NCBI GenBank assembly: GCA_042571625.1
Contig: JBHPFQ010000002.1
Location: forward strand, 1 to 49,816
Direction: 5' to 3'
Source: JBHPFQ01 sp042571625
GTDB lineage: Bacteria > Patescibacteriota > Minisyncoccia > Portnoybacterales > UBA2143
Length of the DNA stretch: 49,816 nt
Made by a program: the position numbers and the translations under genes. Positions 8,220 through 18,056 of the stretch are shown in pieces. The notes under the pieces are model-generated. The model was not told the DNA's origin and made no database searches. It worked only from the letters and a program-made list of their open reading frames with translations. Position 1 is the stretch's first letter; each line of letters starts with the position of its first letter.

Positions 8220-9506
8220 TTATCTATAAATTACCATTTGGTCTATTCTAGTTGTAGTATTATAAAGATTAGAAATGTATACTTGCGTAGAATCTAAATA
8301 AATATTATCTCCGAACAAAGGATCATGAACCACATAACGTCCATCATCTGTTTTGTGATGAACAACAACATAATGTCCAGCATTACGTCCAATAGCTCGA
8401 ACAAAAATAACAACTGGATTGCCTGCTCCAAGTTCTCTATCTAACTTAAACCAATCAAAAGAAGAAGTATGCGCAGGTGGGCAATTTATACATTGAATAT
8501 TTTCCCAGCTTTTAGGCCAAACAATTAAATCATAATAAAATATCCTTTCTTTAGCTAGTTGACCTGGAGTAATGCGACTTCCTTGTTTTGTAAAAACCAT
8601 AGCTATTGATGAAATAGCACAGCCATAATTTTCCATTAAAGAATTGCTAAAACCAATTGTTGTTTTTGCCCATTGTGGATCGTCTTGACGGTAATACCAA
8701 CTAGTTGAAGCCCAATATTTTTTTGGAGGTTTTTCTTGTAACTCTTTTAAGCGAGCTAGCTCAGTTGCTTTTTGCTGAAGCAAGCGGTTTATATCTCCTA
8801 ATAATGATTCTTTTTGTTTTTCAATACTGGATAGTAAATTTTGATATTGTCCTTCCTCGCCTTTTGTTTTAGACAACAAAGATTCTTTCTGATTCTTTTG
8901 AGCATCAAGAGAAGATTTTTGCGTAGCTAATTCTGATTTTAAATTTTCTAATTCTTCTTTTTTATTTTCTTTTTCTTCTTTATCTGTAGTTATTTTTTTC
9001 TTTAATAATTTTAAGTTTTCAACTTTTTGTTGAACGCCATTTTGTAAATTCTTTAAATAATTTAACTGATCAAAAAAGTTTGAAAAATTATCGCTTTGAA
9101 GAATTATTTCTAGATCATTAGTATTATCGTATTCGGAAATATTTTGAATTATTTGAATTAAATTACTTTTTTGTTGGTCAATATCTTCTTTTGCCTGTTC
9201 CAAACCATATTCTAATTGAGTAATTTCAGCATTTGTTTGATCAACTTTTTCTTCAGTAATATTTATATCTGTTTCAAATTTTCCTATTTCTGCATTAAAA
9301 ACATATATTTTATCTTTCAAACTGCTTATCTCCCCCTTTTTTTGATTGATAATTTTTTGATATTCCTTAGATTGTTGTTCTAATTCTATCCTTCTGGCTT
9401 CATGATCTTGAATTTGTTTGTTTAAATCTTCAACAACTCCTCCACTAGCTATCAGAGGAAAAATTAAAAGAATGATTAAAATAAATTTACAATTTTTCAA
9501 TCGCAT
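8220..9506 (-). CDS. Secreted coiled-coil protein with C-terminal C39-like cysteine peptidase
   Basis: An N-terminal signal peptide or anchor (about 8-23) is followed by a long coiled coil (about 25-255) of the EnvC/PcsB type, which in cell-wall hydrolases mediates docking or autoinhibition. The C-terminal domain (about 265-428) looks like the papain-fold peptidase C39-like family: C296 in NYGCAISSIAMV, H378 in GHYVVVHH and D395 in VHDPLFGD form a plausible triad. Length is 428 aa. The start overlaps the end of gltX by 20 bases and it is the last gene of the aspS-murein operon, so a role in peptidoglycan remodelling or surface proteolysis is inferred. Two further cysteines (C339, C342) could form a disulfide. 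Confidence 0.75.
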   Translation of the reverse strand: MRLKNCKFILIILLIFPLIASGGVVEDLNKQIQDHEARRIELEQQSKEYQKIINQKKGEISSLKDKIYVFNAEIGKFETDINITEEKVDQTNAEITQLEYGLEQAKEDIDQQKSNLIQIIQNISEYDNTNDLEIILQSDNFSNFFDQLNYLKNLQNGVQQKVENLKLLKKKITTDKEEKENKKEELENLKSELATQKSSLDAQKNQKESLLSKTKGEEGQYQNLLSSIEKQKESLLGDINRLLQQKATELARLKELQEKPPKKYWASTSWYYRQDDPQWAKTTIGFSNSLMENYGCAISSIAMVFTKQGSRITPGQLAKERIFYYDLIVWPKSWENIQCINCPPAHTSSFDWFKLDRELGAGNPVVIFVRAIGRNAGHYVVVHHKTDDGRYVVHDPLFGDNIYLDSTQVYISNLYNTTTRIDQMVIYR

Positions 9507-10857
9507 ATTTTATCCTTTTTAGCGTTTTTTCCTTGCCCAAGACCTCTGCTATTTCAAATGGCCCAGGAGAGGCCTTTTGGCCACTTAAAGCCACTCTAAA
9601 TGGCCATAGAAGCTCGCCTACGCCACTTTTTTCAGTTAGGGGCATAATTACACCTTCTAATGATTTTGCTTCAAAATCGTCAATTTTTGACAATTCTTTT
9701 AATAATAATTCTAAGTTATTTTTGACCTCTTTTAAATCCATTTTCTTCCAAATAAGCAATTCCAGCTTATAATCAGGTTCTTTAAAAAAGAACTTAGTTA
9801 GCTCCCCTATTTCTGATATTTTTTTTAATCGTTCCTGCTCTAAGGCAACAATTTTTTTTGCGTATTTGATATCTTTTGTTTCTAAATATGGAAAGCATTT
9901 TTCGGTTAATTCATCTAAATCCATTTGACGAATATAATTTCCGTTTAACCAATCTAATTTTTTTATGTCAAAAACAGCTCCGCTTTTTTGAACTTTTTCT
10001 AAGGAAAAACTTTCAATTAATTCTTTTGCGGAAAAAATTTCTTTTTCTGTCCCAGGGTTCCATCCAAGCAATGCTATAAAATTAACTATGGCTTCAGGCA
10101 AATATCCTTGTTTTTTATAATCTCCAACAGAAGTTGCTCCATGTCTTTTGCTTAATTTGCTTTTATCATTCCCTAGAATTAAAGGTAGATGAGCATATTG
10201 TGGAATATTTAATTTTAATGCTTTGTTAATTAAAATTTGTTTTGGAGTATTAGATAGATGATCTTCTCCGCGAATTATGTGGCTAATTCCCATTTCAGCA
10301 TCATCAATAGTGCTGGCTAATAGAAATAAAGGAGTTTGTTCATTTCTGGCAATACTAATATCTCCTAATAATTCTCCATCAAATTCTGATTTACCCCTTA
10401 TTAGATCGTTAAATATAATTTTACCACTGCAGTGAAAACGGATAATACCTTTTTTACCTTTGCGATCGCAAATATGTTTTGGAGCTTCTTTCTTGTCTAT
10501 TTGTTCTTTTTTTTCTCTTTCTAATTCCTCTTTTGTATGTTCGCACCAAAATGCTTGCCCAGAATCCAAAAGTTGTTTTATATATTTTTTATAAACTTCC
10601 GTTCTTTTGCTTTGATAAGAAGGACTTTCATCCCAATTTAATCCAAGCCATTTCAAATTATCTAATATATCTTTTTCGTATTTTTCATTAGAACGCTCTT
10701 TGTCTGTATCTTCAATCCGAAGAATAAATTTGCCGTTATTTTTTTTGGCAAATAAATAATTAAATAAAGCAGTTCTGGCTGTTCCAATGTGAAATAAGCC
10801 AGTCGGACTCGGTGCAATGCGAACACGAATCTCTTGATTATTTTTATATTTATCCAT
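9487..10857 (-). CDS. gltX: Glutamyl-tRNA synthetase
   Basis: Class I synthetase charging tRNA-Glu (and possibly tRNA-Gln if the cell uses GatCAB; none is in the window). The HIGH-type motif is GLFHIGTARTAL, the KMSKS-type motif is KLSKRHG and FILRIEDTDKERS marks the glutamate pocket. At 456 aa it is slightly short in the C-terminal anticodon-binding part. It starts 1 base after the stop of murG and overlaps the next gene, so it belongs to the same operon. Confidence 0.95.
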   Translation of the reverse strand: MDKYKNNQEIRVRIAPSPTGLFHIGTARTALFNYLFAKKNNGKFILRIEDTDKERSNEKYEKDILDNLKWLGLNWDESPSYQSKRTEVYKKYIKQLLDSGQAFWCEHTKEELEREKKEQIDKKEAPKHICDRKGKKGIIRFHCSGKIIFNDLIRGKSEFDGELLGDISIARNEQTPLFLLASTIDDAEMGISHIIRGEDHLSNTPKQILINKALKLNIPQYAHLPLILGNDKSKLSKRHGATSVGDYKKQGYLPEAIVNFIALLGWNPGTEKEIFSAKELIESFSLEKVQKSGAVFDIKKLDWLNGNYIRQMDLDELTEKCFPYLETKDIKYAKKIVALEQERLKKISEIGELTKFFFKEPDYKLELLIWKKMDLKEVKNNLELLLKELSKIDDFEAKSLEGVIMPLTEKSGVGELLWPFRVALSGQKASPGPFEIAEVLGKEKTLKRIKYAIEKL

Positions 10858-10858
10858 A

Positions 10859-11971
10859 TTAAATAGCTAACTTTATTATCTCCTCCGCAATTTTTTGTCC
10901 TGCTTCAATTATAGCAAAGTTTTTAGCATTATCCCCTATTCTCTTTGCCAAATCAGAATCATTAATAATTTTGGAAATTTCATTTAATAAAATATTAGGA
11001 GTTAAATTTACTTGCTCTATAACAATAGCCGCGCCTGTTTTAGCATAAGCAAAAGCATTTTCTCTTTGATGATTAAAAGCGGAATTTGGTAAAGGTATTA
11101 AAATACTTGGTTTGCCGCAAGCCGCTATCTCAAAAATACTTGTAGCTCCAGCGCGTGATATAATTACATCTGCCAAAATAAAAGCAGATTTTAATTGATT
11201 TTCATTTAAAAATGGAAATAAATAATAATTTTCAATTGAATCAGTTTCTTTCTTTATATTATTATATTCCTTAGAACTGCATTGATGTATTACCTCGTAT
11301 TTTCCAAAAAGCTGAGGAAGAATTTCTAAAATTATTTGATCTATTTGCTGAGATCCTTGGCTTCCTCCTATTGCTAAAATAACTGGTTTTTGACTTGAAA
11401 TTCCAAAAACATTTTTTGCTAATTCTCTATCTTCTTGTCTGGCAGATTGGCATGATTCAAAGATTTCAGAACGTATTGGCAATCCTATTAAAGCAGTTTT
11501 TTCTGGTGGGAAAAAATCTTCTGCTTTAGAAAAGGAAACAGCTATCCGTTTTGAAAATTTTCCTCCTAATCTAGTTGCAATGCCCGGAATTGTATCTGAT
11601 TCATGGGTAATAATAGGTATACGATAGATCCATCCAGCAATAACAATTGGCAAACTACCGTATCCACCTTTGCTAAAAATGACATCAGGCATTAATGCAA
11701 AAACATTCCATAGCGATTGGCAAAATCCAATAGGTATTTTAAATAAATCAGAGAAAAGTTTAATAGAAAAATATCTTCTGAATTTTCCAGATATAATAAA
11801 TTTAGTTTTAATTCCTTCTTTCTCTAAAATATTACTAAATCCATAAGGACCTTTAGCGCCTATAAAATACATTTCTAATTCATGTGGATAATTTTTTTTT
11901 AATTCTTTGGCTACGGCAATAATTGGAGTGATATGTCCTCCTGTTCCGCCGCCAGTAAAAAGTACTCTCAT
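10859..11971 (-). CDS. murG: UDP-GlcNAc:undecaprenyl-PP-MurNAc-pentapeptide GlcNAc transferase
   Basis: Converts lipid I to lipid II on the inner membrane face. GT-B fold with GGTGGHITP at the N-terminus, HESDTIPG in the middle, and GGSQGSQ and SRAGATSIFE in the nucleotide-binding half. 370 aa is typical. It follows ftsW by 4 bases. No clear Shine-Dalgarno is visible, as for several genes in this operon. Confidence 0.95.
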   Translation of the reverse strand: MRVLFTGGGTGGHITPIIAVAKELKKNYPHELEMYFIGAKGPYGFSNILEKEGIKTKFIISGKFRRYFSIKLFSDLFKIPIGFCQSLWNVFALMPDVIFSKGGYGSLPIVIAGWIYRIPIITHESDTIPGIATRLGGKFSKRIAVSFSKAEDFFPPEKTALIGLPIRSEIFESCQSARQEDRELAKNVFGISSQKPVILAIGGSQGSQQIDQIILEILPQLFGKYEVIHQCSSKEYNNIKKETDSIENYYLFPFLNENQLKSAFILADVIISRAGATSIFEIAACGKPSILIPLPNSAFNHQRENAFAYAKTGAAIVIEQVNLTPNILLNEISKIINDSDLAKRIGDNAKNFAIIEAGQKIAEEIIKLAI

Positions 11972-11975
11972 ATTT

Positions 11976-13058
11976 TTAAGTATATTTAGATATATTAATC
12001 AAAATTCCAATACTTGCCAAGGTGATCACTAATGATGAACCCCCATAACTTATTAATGGTAATGGCATTCCTGTCATTGGGATCATTCTAGATATAGATC
12101 CTATATTTATAAATGCTTGAAAAAATAAACAGGTAGTAATGCTCCCGGCAAGAAGATAAGAAAACTTATCAGGTGCTTTCCTAGCGATTTGCATTCCACG
12201 CCATGCAAAAAGTAGAAATAAAATCACTAATAACCCAGCGCCAAATAATCCTAATTCTTCAGCTGCAACAGCAAATATCGAATCTCCTATTACCTCTGGT
12301 AAATAATTCCATTTTTGAATACTATGTCCTAATCCTAATCCGAAAACGCCTCCAGAACCAATAGCTAATAAGGCTTGATTAGTTTGATATCCAATACCTT
12401 GAGGATCTAATTCAGGATGAAGGAAAACTGTTAACCGCGCCATTCTATACGAAGCTGTATTTGCCAATACAGCTAATAATAATATTATAACAATCCCAGC
12501 CATGAAAAGATAGGATAATTTCATTCCTGATAGAAAATAGATTACAGTAGAAATCATTACTAAAATTATCAGAGCGCTCATATTTGGTTGAAGCATAACT
12601 AAAGTTCCTATAGTTACTAGAGAAAATAAAACTGGAATTAAGTTCGCTTTTTTATTAGTTCTTTGTCTGCTGATTATTGCTGATAAATAAATTATGAATG
12701 ATAATTTAGCAATTTCAAATGGCTGAAATGAAAATGATTGTATAGAAACCCATCGTTTTACTCCATCATTGCCATAACTTAATCCTGGGAAAAAAACAAG
12801 CGTTAAGAGAATTATGCTAATAATTAAAAATGGAAAAGAAATTTTTTGTAAATTCTTATAATGCAATTTTTGCATAATTAAAAATGCAATAATAGCTAGT
12901 GGAAGACTATAAACTAATTGATGTTTAAGAAAGTAATAATTTTGGCCAAAAAAATCACGAGATATAACAATAGACGCGCTAGATAAAATTATCAATCCAA
13001 AAACAATTAAAGCAAATACAATAACAATTAAAGTGTAATCTGGATTATGCGATTTCAT
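11976..13058 (-). CDS. ftsW: SEDS-family peptidoglycan polymerase / lipid II handling protein FtsW
   Basis: 360-residue multipass membrane protein of the SEDS family (FtsW/RodA), which polymerises glycan strands with a partner PBP. The motifs seen are QPNMSALIIL, AVAAEELG, the periplasmic RMARLTVFLHPE loop and PLISYGGSS near the C-terminus. About ten membrane helices are predicted by eye. Its start overlaps the murD stop by 4 bases. Position between murD and murG, as in the dcw cluster, favours FtsW over RodA. No class B PBP gene is in the window. Confidence 0.93.
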   Translation of the reverse strand: MKSHNPDYTLIVIVFALIVFGLIILSSASIVISRDFFGQNYYFLKHQLVYSLPLAIIAFLIMQKLHYKNLQKISFPFLIISIILLTLVFFPGLSYGNDGVKRWVSIQSFSFQPFEIAKLSFIIYLSAIISRQRTNKKANLIPVLFSLVTIGTLVMLQPNMSALIILVMISTVIYFLSGMKLSYLFMAGIVIILLLAVLANTASYRMARLTVFLHPELDPQGIGYQTNQALLAIGSGGVFGLGLGHSIQKWNYLPEVIGDSIFAVAAEELGLFGAGLLVILFLLFAWRGMQIARKAPDKFSYLLAGSITTCLFFQAFINIGSISRMIPMTGMPLPLISYGGSSLVITLASIGILINISKYT

Positions 13059-14431
13059 TGTTCCCTTAATAATTTAACTGCTTGATTAAATTGCTCTCCT
13101 CTTTCAAATTCATGCTTAAATAATCCAAAACTTGCGCATGCTGGAGAAAGTAGAACAATATCGTTTTCTGAGGCTCTATCTTTAGCTTCAAACACTGCTT
13201 GTTTCATATTGTTAAAAGGGCCAATTGTTTCTAGATCTTTATCAAGATTTTCTAAATTATGTGTGGCGCTTCCATCTAATAAAATAAGTGTTTTAACTTT
13301 TTTAACAATCATTAAAGCTAATTTTTCAAAATTTAATTTTTTATCAGAACCTCCAGCAATTAAAATAATATTTTTTTTAGGCGGGAATGAAGACAAAGCG
13401 GCCAAAGTCGCATCTGGTATAGTAGCAGTTGTATCATTAATATATTTTACTTTTTCAATAGTATCAATTTCTTCTAATCTTCCGTTCAACCCTTGAAATT
13501 TACCAAGAACTTGTTTTATATCTTTATCAGAAATATTATATAATTTGGCCACGCTCACAGCAGCTAATATATTGCTGATATTATGTCCTCCTTTTAATTT
13601 AATATCGTCAAAAGAACAAATTTCTTTTTCGTTAAAATAAATTTTTTCTTTTCTTGCGGATGCGGCATTGGAAAATTCATTTTCTTTTGTATAGTAAAAT
13701 ATTTTTGGTTTTTTTGTTTTATCTGCCATCTGTCGGACAATTTTGTCATCAAAATTAAGGATTAAAGAATCTTTTGATTTTTGCCATTTAAAAATTTCTC
13801 TTTTATCGGAAATATAGCTTTCCATATTTTTATATTTATTCAAATGGTCAGGCAATATATTTGTTATAACAGAACATTGAGGACTTTTTTTATGAGGTCT
13901 TAACCCAGCGAGTTGCCAACTTGAAAGTTCAAGAACTACAAATGAATTTTTATCAATTGAATCTAAAATTTCTAAAGCTGATTTTCTAATATTTCCAGCC
14001 AAAAATGTATTGGAATATTTTCTTTTTAGGAATCTGGCTATTAGCGCAGAAGTTGTTGATTTTCCTTTAGTTCCGGTGACTCCGATAATTTTAGCTGGAC
14101 AAAGTTCAAAAAAAATACCAATATCTGTATCAATTGGCACTTTATTTTCTTTTGCAATTTGTAAATACCTGGAATTTTCTGGAATAGCTGGATTCTTAAT
14201 TACTAAATCTGTGTTAATAAAATCTTCTGGACGATGTTGCCCAAGCACATATTTTATTGGATAATCTTTGAGTTTAGCTATTGATTCTTTTAATTCCTCC
14301 TTACTTTTTAAATCTGTTACTAATACCTTTGCTTCTAATTCGCTAAAAAACTTAGCGGATCCTACTCCGCCTCCATGCAATCCTAATCCAATAATAGTAA
14401 TTTTTTTATTTTTGAAATCTTTTGCTTTCAT
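13055..14431 (-). CDS. murD: UDP-N-acetylmuramoyl-L-alanine:D-glutamate ligase
   Basis: Cytoplasmic Mur ligase adding D-Glu to UDP-MurNAc-L-Ala. The ATP site reads GVTGTKGKSTTSALI (about residues 117-131), ELSSWQL is the central domain motif, and NGRLEEI and NDTTATIPDA mark the C-terminal part. D-glutamate would come from the murI product at 34.2-35.0 kb. At 458 aa it is normal. No murC, murE or murF is present in this cluster. Confidence 0.94.
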   Translation of the reverse strand: MKAKDFKNKKITIIGLGLHGGGVGSAKFFSELEAKVLVTDLKSKEELKESIAKLKDYPIKYVLGQHRPEDFINTDLVIKNPAIPENSRYLQIAKENKVPIDTDIGIFFELCPAKIIGVTGTKGKSTTSALIARFLKRKYSNTFLAGNIRKSALEILDSIDKNSFVVLELSSWQLAGLRPHKKSPQCSVITNILPDHLNKYKNMESYISDKREIFKWQKSKDSLILNFDDKIVRQMADKTKKPKIFYYTKENEFSNAASARKEKIYFNEKEICSFDDIKLKGGHNISNILAAVSVAKLYNISDKDIKQVLGKFQGLNGRLEEIDTIEKVKYINDTTATIPDATLAALSSFPPKKNIILIAGGSDKKLNFEKLALMIVKKVKTLILLDGSATHNLENLDKDLETIGPFNNMKQAVFEAKDRASENDIVLLSPACASFGLFKHEFERGEQFNQAVKLLREQ

Positions 14432-14436
14432 AATAA

Positions 14437-15483
14437 TTAAATAATTCTTTCAACAAAAACTAATACTAATCCTATTATTGCCATTACAAAAGAAATAATC
14501 CAAAATCTCTGAGTTATTTGTGTTTCTGGCCAACCCATTGCTTCAAAATGATGGTGGATAGGAGCTGAAAGAAAAACTTTTTTACCACGTATTTTCTTAG
14601 AAATTACTTGGATGATAACAGAGCTTGATTCTATTACTAGAATAAATCCAATAAAAGGCAAAAGCATAAACGCATTAGTAAGCATCGCAATAATTCCTAA
14701 AGTAATTCCTAAAGACATTGCTCCAGTATCTCCCATAAAAAATTTTGCTGGGTGTATATTAAACCAAAGAAATGCTAATAAAGCCCCAATTATTATTCCA
14801 CATAAAACAGCTAAATCCATTTTTCCTTGTATAAAAGCAATTGTAGCGTAAGCAGCAAAAGCTATTAAAAGAACTCCTCCTGCTAATCCATCTAGCCCGT
14901 CTGTTAAGTTTGCTGAATGCGCAGTAGCTACTAAAATTAAAATGAAAATTAAAATATACCATAACCCAACATTAAAATCTCCGACAAAAGGTATGTGAAT
15001 TAAATCCCATTCCAATTTCCAGTAAAACCACCATGCCCCAAAAGCTGAAATAATTGTATAAATTAAAAGCCGATGTCTCACTTTTAATCCTCCAGCTTTA
15101 GATCCTATTTTGAAAATTCCAAGTAAATCATCTCCCATTCCGACTAAAGCAGAAGCAATAAGCGCTCCTAATGGCAACAGAGTTTGTCTTCTGCTAAAGA
15201 AATTTATTTTTTCAAAAATAGTTCCCGCGCCTATTTTACTTATCCACCAAAAAAATAAAGTTAGTATCAATACAGTCCCCCAAATTAAAATTCCCCCCAT
15301 TGTTGGAGTTCCTTGTTTCTTTTTATGTAATTTGGAGAAAATCGGCGCTCCATCATGTCTTATTTGCTTACCCAAGCGATATTTATTTAAAAATCCAATT
15401 AAAGCTGGCGTCCATGTTAAAGCAAATAAAAATGATATAGCTGATAATCCAAAAATTCTAGATAGGTTAAAAATGTCAGACAT
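14437..15483 (-). CDS. mraY: Phospho-N-acetylmuramoyl-pentapeptide transferase
   Basis: Membrane enzyme forming lipid I from UDP-MurNAc-pentapeptide and undecaprenyl phosphate. About ten membrane helices, with TPTMGGILIW, the catalytic NLTDGLDGLAGG loop, KFFMGDTGAMSLG and PIHHHFE, all diagnostic of MraY. 348 aa is close to the usual 360. Gaps of 15 and 5 bases to its neighbours support the operon. Confidence 0.96.
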   Translation of the reverse strand: MSDIFNLSRIFGLSAISFLFALTWTPALIGFLNKYRLGKQIRHDGAPIFSKLHKKKQGTPTMGGILIWGTVLILTLFFWWISKIGAGTIFEKINFFSRRQTLLPLGALIASALVGMGDDLLGIFKIGSKAGGLKVRHRLLIYTIISAFGAWWFYWKLEWDLIHIPFVGDFNVGLWYILIFILILVATAHSANLTDGLDGLAGGVLLIAFAAYATIAFIQGKMDLAVLCGIIIGALLAFLWFNIHPAKFFMGDTGAMSLGITLGIIAMLTNAFMLLPFIGFILVIESSSVIIQVISKKIRGKKVFLSAPIHHHFEAMGWPETQITQRFWIISFVMAIIGLVLVFVERII

Positions 15484-15498
15484 AAATAAAAATAAGAT

Positions 15499-16464
15499 TT
15501 ACCATAAATAGGCTTCTTTGGCCCATTCAACTAATTTTTCCGTTTGTTCAAATCTTTCTTTTGCGCCTAAAACAACTGTTATTAAATAGCCGTCTTTATT
15601 GCCATTAGAACATTCTAAAGCCAACGCAAGGCACCCTTGTGCTTCATTAGTAAAACCAGTCTTTCCTCCTGCTACGCCAGACAATTGATCTAATAATTTA
15701 TCTGTATTAATCCAATGATGTTTTATTGCGCCATTAACAGAAGCTAAATCAATAGAAGATGTCCTAAAAATTTTCCAAATAATAGGTTGTCTTAAACTGT
15801 ATATCAATATCTTTGAAATTTCCTTAGCTGTTGAAATATTGCCTGGATTATATCCACTTGGATCAACAAAAAAAGTATTTTCTAATCCCATAATTTCTTT
15901 TGATTTCCAATTCATCAAATCAACAAAGTTTTTATCAATCTTTTTTTCTACAGCTTCTGACAAAGCTACTGCCGCGTCATTACTTGATTCCATTAATAAA
16001 GCATATAAAAGATTTTCTATTGAAATCTCCTCATTTTCAACTAACCCGCCCTGTTCTCCGTAAGCATTAATTGCATTGGATGAAATAATTGTTGTTTCTC
16101 CAATACTTAAATGATCAAGAACAACTAAAGCAGTGATTATTTTAGTTAAACTAGCTATTGGCAACGGCTGATCAATATTTTTTTGGAAAAGAATTTTATC
16201 TCCGCTTGATTCAAATACTAACGCTGCTGATGCATCAACATCCGGGTCATCAATGCTCCAATTGCGAATAGGTAAAAAATTTGGATTACCGGCTAATAAT
16301 GAAGATATAGATGATTGCTGGTATTTATTCCATTTTTCTAATTGGTATTCTGTATTTTGTGATTGTTGATTAAGTACATTGCTTGGCTTATTCAGCGCGC
16401 TTTCGAAAATAAGAGTTAACGGAGATAAAACAATGGAAATAGTGATTAAAATTTTTGCTATCAT
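15499..16464 (-). CDS. D-alanyl-D-alanine carboxypeptidase (S11 family)
   Basis: Penicillin-binding protein that removes terminal D-Ala from stem peptides. The three active-site motifs are present: SxxK as ASLTK (S105, K108), SxN as ESSNDAAVA (S160, N162) and KTG as GGKTGFT. An N-terminal hydrophobic segment (residues 3-21) gives secretion or anchoring. The usual C-terminal PBP5 domain and membrane anchor are missing at 321 aa, so attachment would be by the N-terminus. It follows aspS by 14 bases. Confidence 0.92.
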   Translation of the reverse strand: MIAKILITISIVLSPLTLIFESALNKPSNVLNQQSQNTEYQLEKWNKYQQSSISSLLAGNPNFLPIRNWSIDDPDVDASAALVFESSGDKILFQKNIDQPLPIASLTKIITALVVLDHLSIGETTIISSNAINAYGEQGGLVENEEISIENLLYALLMESSNDAAVALSEAVEKKIDKNFVDLMNWKSKEIMGLENTFFVDPSGYNPGNISTAKEISKILIYSLRQPIIWKIFRTSSIDLASVNGAIKHHWINTDKLLDQLSGVAGGKTGFTNEAQGCLALALECSNGNKDGYLITVVLGAKERFEQTEKLVEWAKEAYLW

Positions 16465-16478
16465 TACTTTCTATTCTA

Positions 16479-17879
16479 TCACGAACTAATTTTAATATTT
16501 AATTCTTTTAGTTGTTTTTCACTAACCTGGCTTGGTGCTTTCATAGTTAAATCTCTAGCATCTCCTGTTTTTGGAAAAGCAATTACATCTCTTATGCTTT
16601 CTTCATTCATAAGAATAGCTATAAATCTATCAATACCCATAGCAATTCCTCCATGCGGTGGGGCTCCATATTCAAACGCTTCTAATAGATGGCCAAATTT
16701 TTCTTTTATTTCTTCATCCGTTATCCCGACTAATCTGAATATTTTTTCTTGTATTTCCTTGCGATGTATTCTAATACTTCCTCCTCCGATTTCTTGTCCA
16801 TTCAAAACTAAATCATATTGCAAAGAACGAACTTTTAAAGGATCTTTATCAAGTAATGGCAAATCTTCATCTACCGGAGAAGTAAAAATGTGATGACTGC
16901 TATCATATCTTTTTTCTTCTTTATTCCATTCAAAAAGTGGCCAATTAATAATCCAAACAAAAGCCAGTTCACTTGGATCTTCTTTATCTTTTCTTAAATC
17001 AGGCTTATCTGTTCCATATTTTTCCATTGCTTCTTTATGATCTAATTGCAAAAATGGACTGAAAGTAAGTTTTTTGGATAAATTTTTATCAAGAATTATT
17101 AAATCTTTTACAATTTTTAAATAAAGCTTTTCAATTAAATTAATAATATTTCTAGGTTTTACAAAAGACATTTCAACGTCAAACTGAGTGAACTCTGGCT
17201 GACGATCGCCTCGCAAATCTTCATCTCTAAAACATCTTGCAATTTGAAAATATTTTTCCAATCCAGCCACCATTAACAATTGTTTTAATTGCTGAGGTGC
17301 TTGTGGTAAAGCATAAAATTGACCAGAATGAAGTCGGCTTGGCACTAAAAAATCTCTTGCTCCTTCTGGAGTGGACTTGGTCAAAATAGGAGTTTCCACT
17401 TCTATAAATCCCCTCTTGTCCATGAAATTGCGAATGATTTTAATGACCTTATGCCTAATAAATAAATTTCTTTTCATCTTGTCGCGACGAATATCTAAAT
17501 AGCGATATTTTAATCTTATCTCTTCTCCTACTTTTGTTTCAGATGATATTTCAAATGGAGGTGTTTTTGATTCATTCAAAATTTTTAATTCTTCAACAGC
17601 TATTTCAATTTCTCCTGTTGTTAAATTTTCATTTTTAGTTCCATTAGGTCTTTCATTAACTTTCCCGATTATCTCAATCACCCATTCGTCCCTGATTTTT
17701 TCTGACAATTGATAAGGAGCTTCATTATCTGGAGAAAAAACTAACTGAATAAGCCCTGCGCGATCTCGCAGGTCTATAAAAACAATTTTACCATGAACTC
17801 GCCGGCTATTTACCCAGCCGGCTAGTTTGACTTTTTCTCCTTTTTTCTCTACAGCTTCCGATGTATATATTCGTTTCAT
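16479..17879 (-). CDS. aspS: Aspartyl-tRNA synthetase, compact form without GAD insertion
   Basis: Class IIb synthetase. The OB-fold anticodon-binding domain is at about 1-110 (VKLAGWVNSRRVHGKIVFID), motif 2 is ARCFRDEDLRGDRQPEFTQ and motif 3 is GIAMGIDRF. Bacterial AspRS is normally about 590 aa with a GAD domain of more than 100 residues after YGTDKPDLR; here that motif is followed within about 10 residues by FVWIINWPLFEW, so the insertion is absent. I start at ATG 17879 and not the TTG two codons upstream, since the ATG is 9 bases from a -10 box. It heads the long murein operon. Confidence 0.94.
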   Translation of the reverse strand: MKRIYTSEAVEKKGEKVKLAGWVNSRRVHGKIVFIDLRDRAGLIQLVFSPDNEAPYQLSEKIRDEWVIEIIGKVNERPNGTKNENLTTGEIEIAVEELKILNESKTPPFEISSETKVGEEIRLKYRYLDIRRDKMKRNLFIRHKVIKIIRNFMDKRGFIEVETPILTKSTPEGARDFLVPSRLHSGQFYALPQAPQQLKQLLMVAGLEKYFQIARCFRDEDLRGDRQPEFTQFDVEMSFVKPRNIINLIEKLYLKIVKDLIILDKNLSKKLTFSPFLQLDHKEAMEKYGTDKPDLRKDKEDPSELAFVWIINWPLFEWNKEEKRYDSSHHIFTSPVDEDLPLLDKDPLKVRSLQYDLVLNGQEIGGGSIRIHRKEIQEKIFRLVGITDEEIKEKFGHLLEAFEYGAPPHGGIAMGIDRFIAILMNEESIRDVIAFPKTGDARDLTMKAPSQVSEKQLKELNIKISS

Positions 17880-17888
17880 ATACAAATT

Positions 17889-17917
17889 ATTATATCTTAT
17901 TGAAGCTCGTAGGTCAA
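17889..17917 (-). promoter_or_regulatory. aspS-murein operon promoter, predicted leaderless
   Basis: TTGACC and a perfect TATAAT are separated by 17 bases on the minus strand. The -10 ends 9 bases before the aspS ATG, so the mRNA should start at or within about 3 bases of the start codon. This is the only good promoter seen for the 9.6-kb operon. Confidence 0.7.
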
Positions 17918-17957
17918 AGGAATTTGTGGATAGAATTACCAGACATTTTTAATAGTA

Positions 17958-17974
17958 TTTTAATAGTATTAAAA
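17958..17974. promoter_or_regulatory. 17-bp perfect palindrome upstream of the aspS promoter
   Basis: TTTTAATA-G-TATTAAAA, preceded by a direct copy of part of the same sequence (TTTTTAATAGTATT, ending about 17960). It lies about 40 bases upstream of the -35. It could be an operator or an UP-like element, or just A/T-rich low complexity. Confidence 0.35.
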
Positions 17975-18056
17975 TAAGTATTTCTATTTTTGTAGGAAAA
18001 ATATAAGTTTTTCCCAAAAAAAGAGCAACCTTTCCGATAAAATCAAAACTTTTTTG

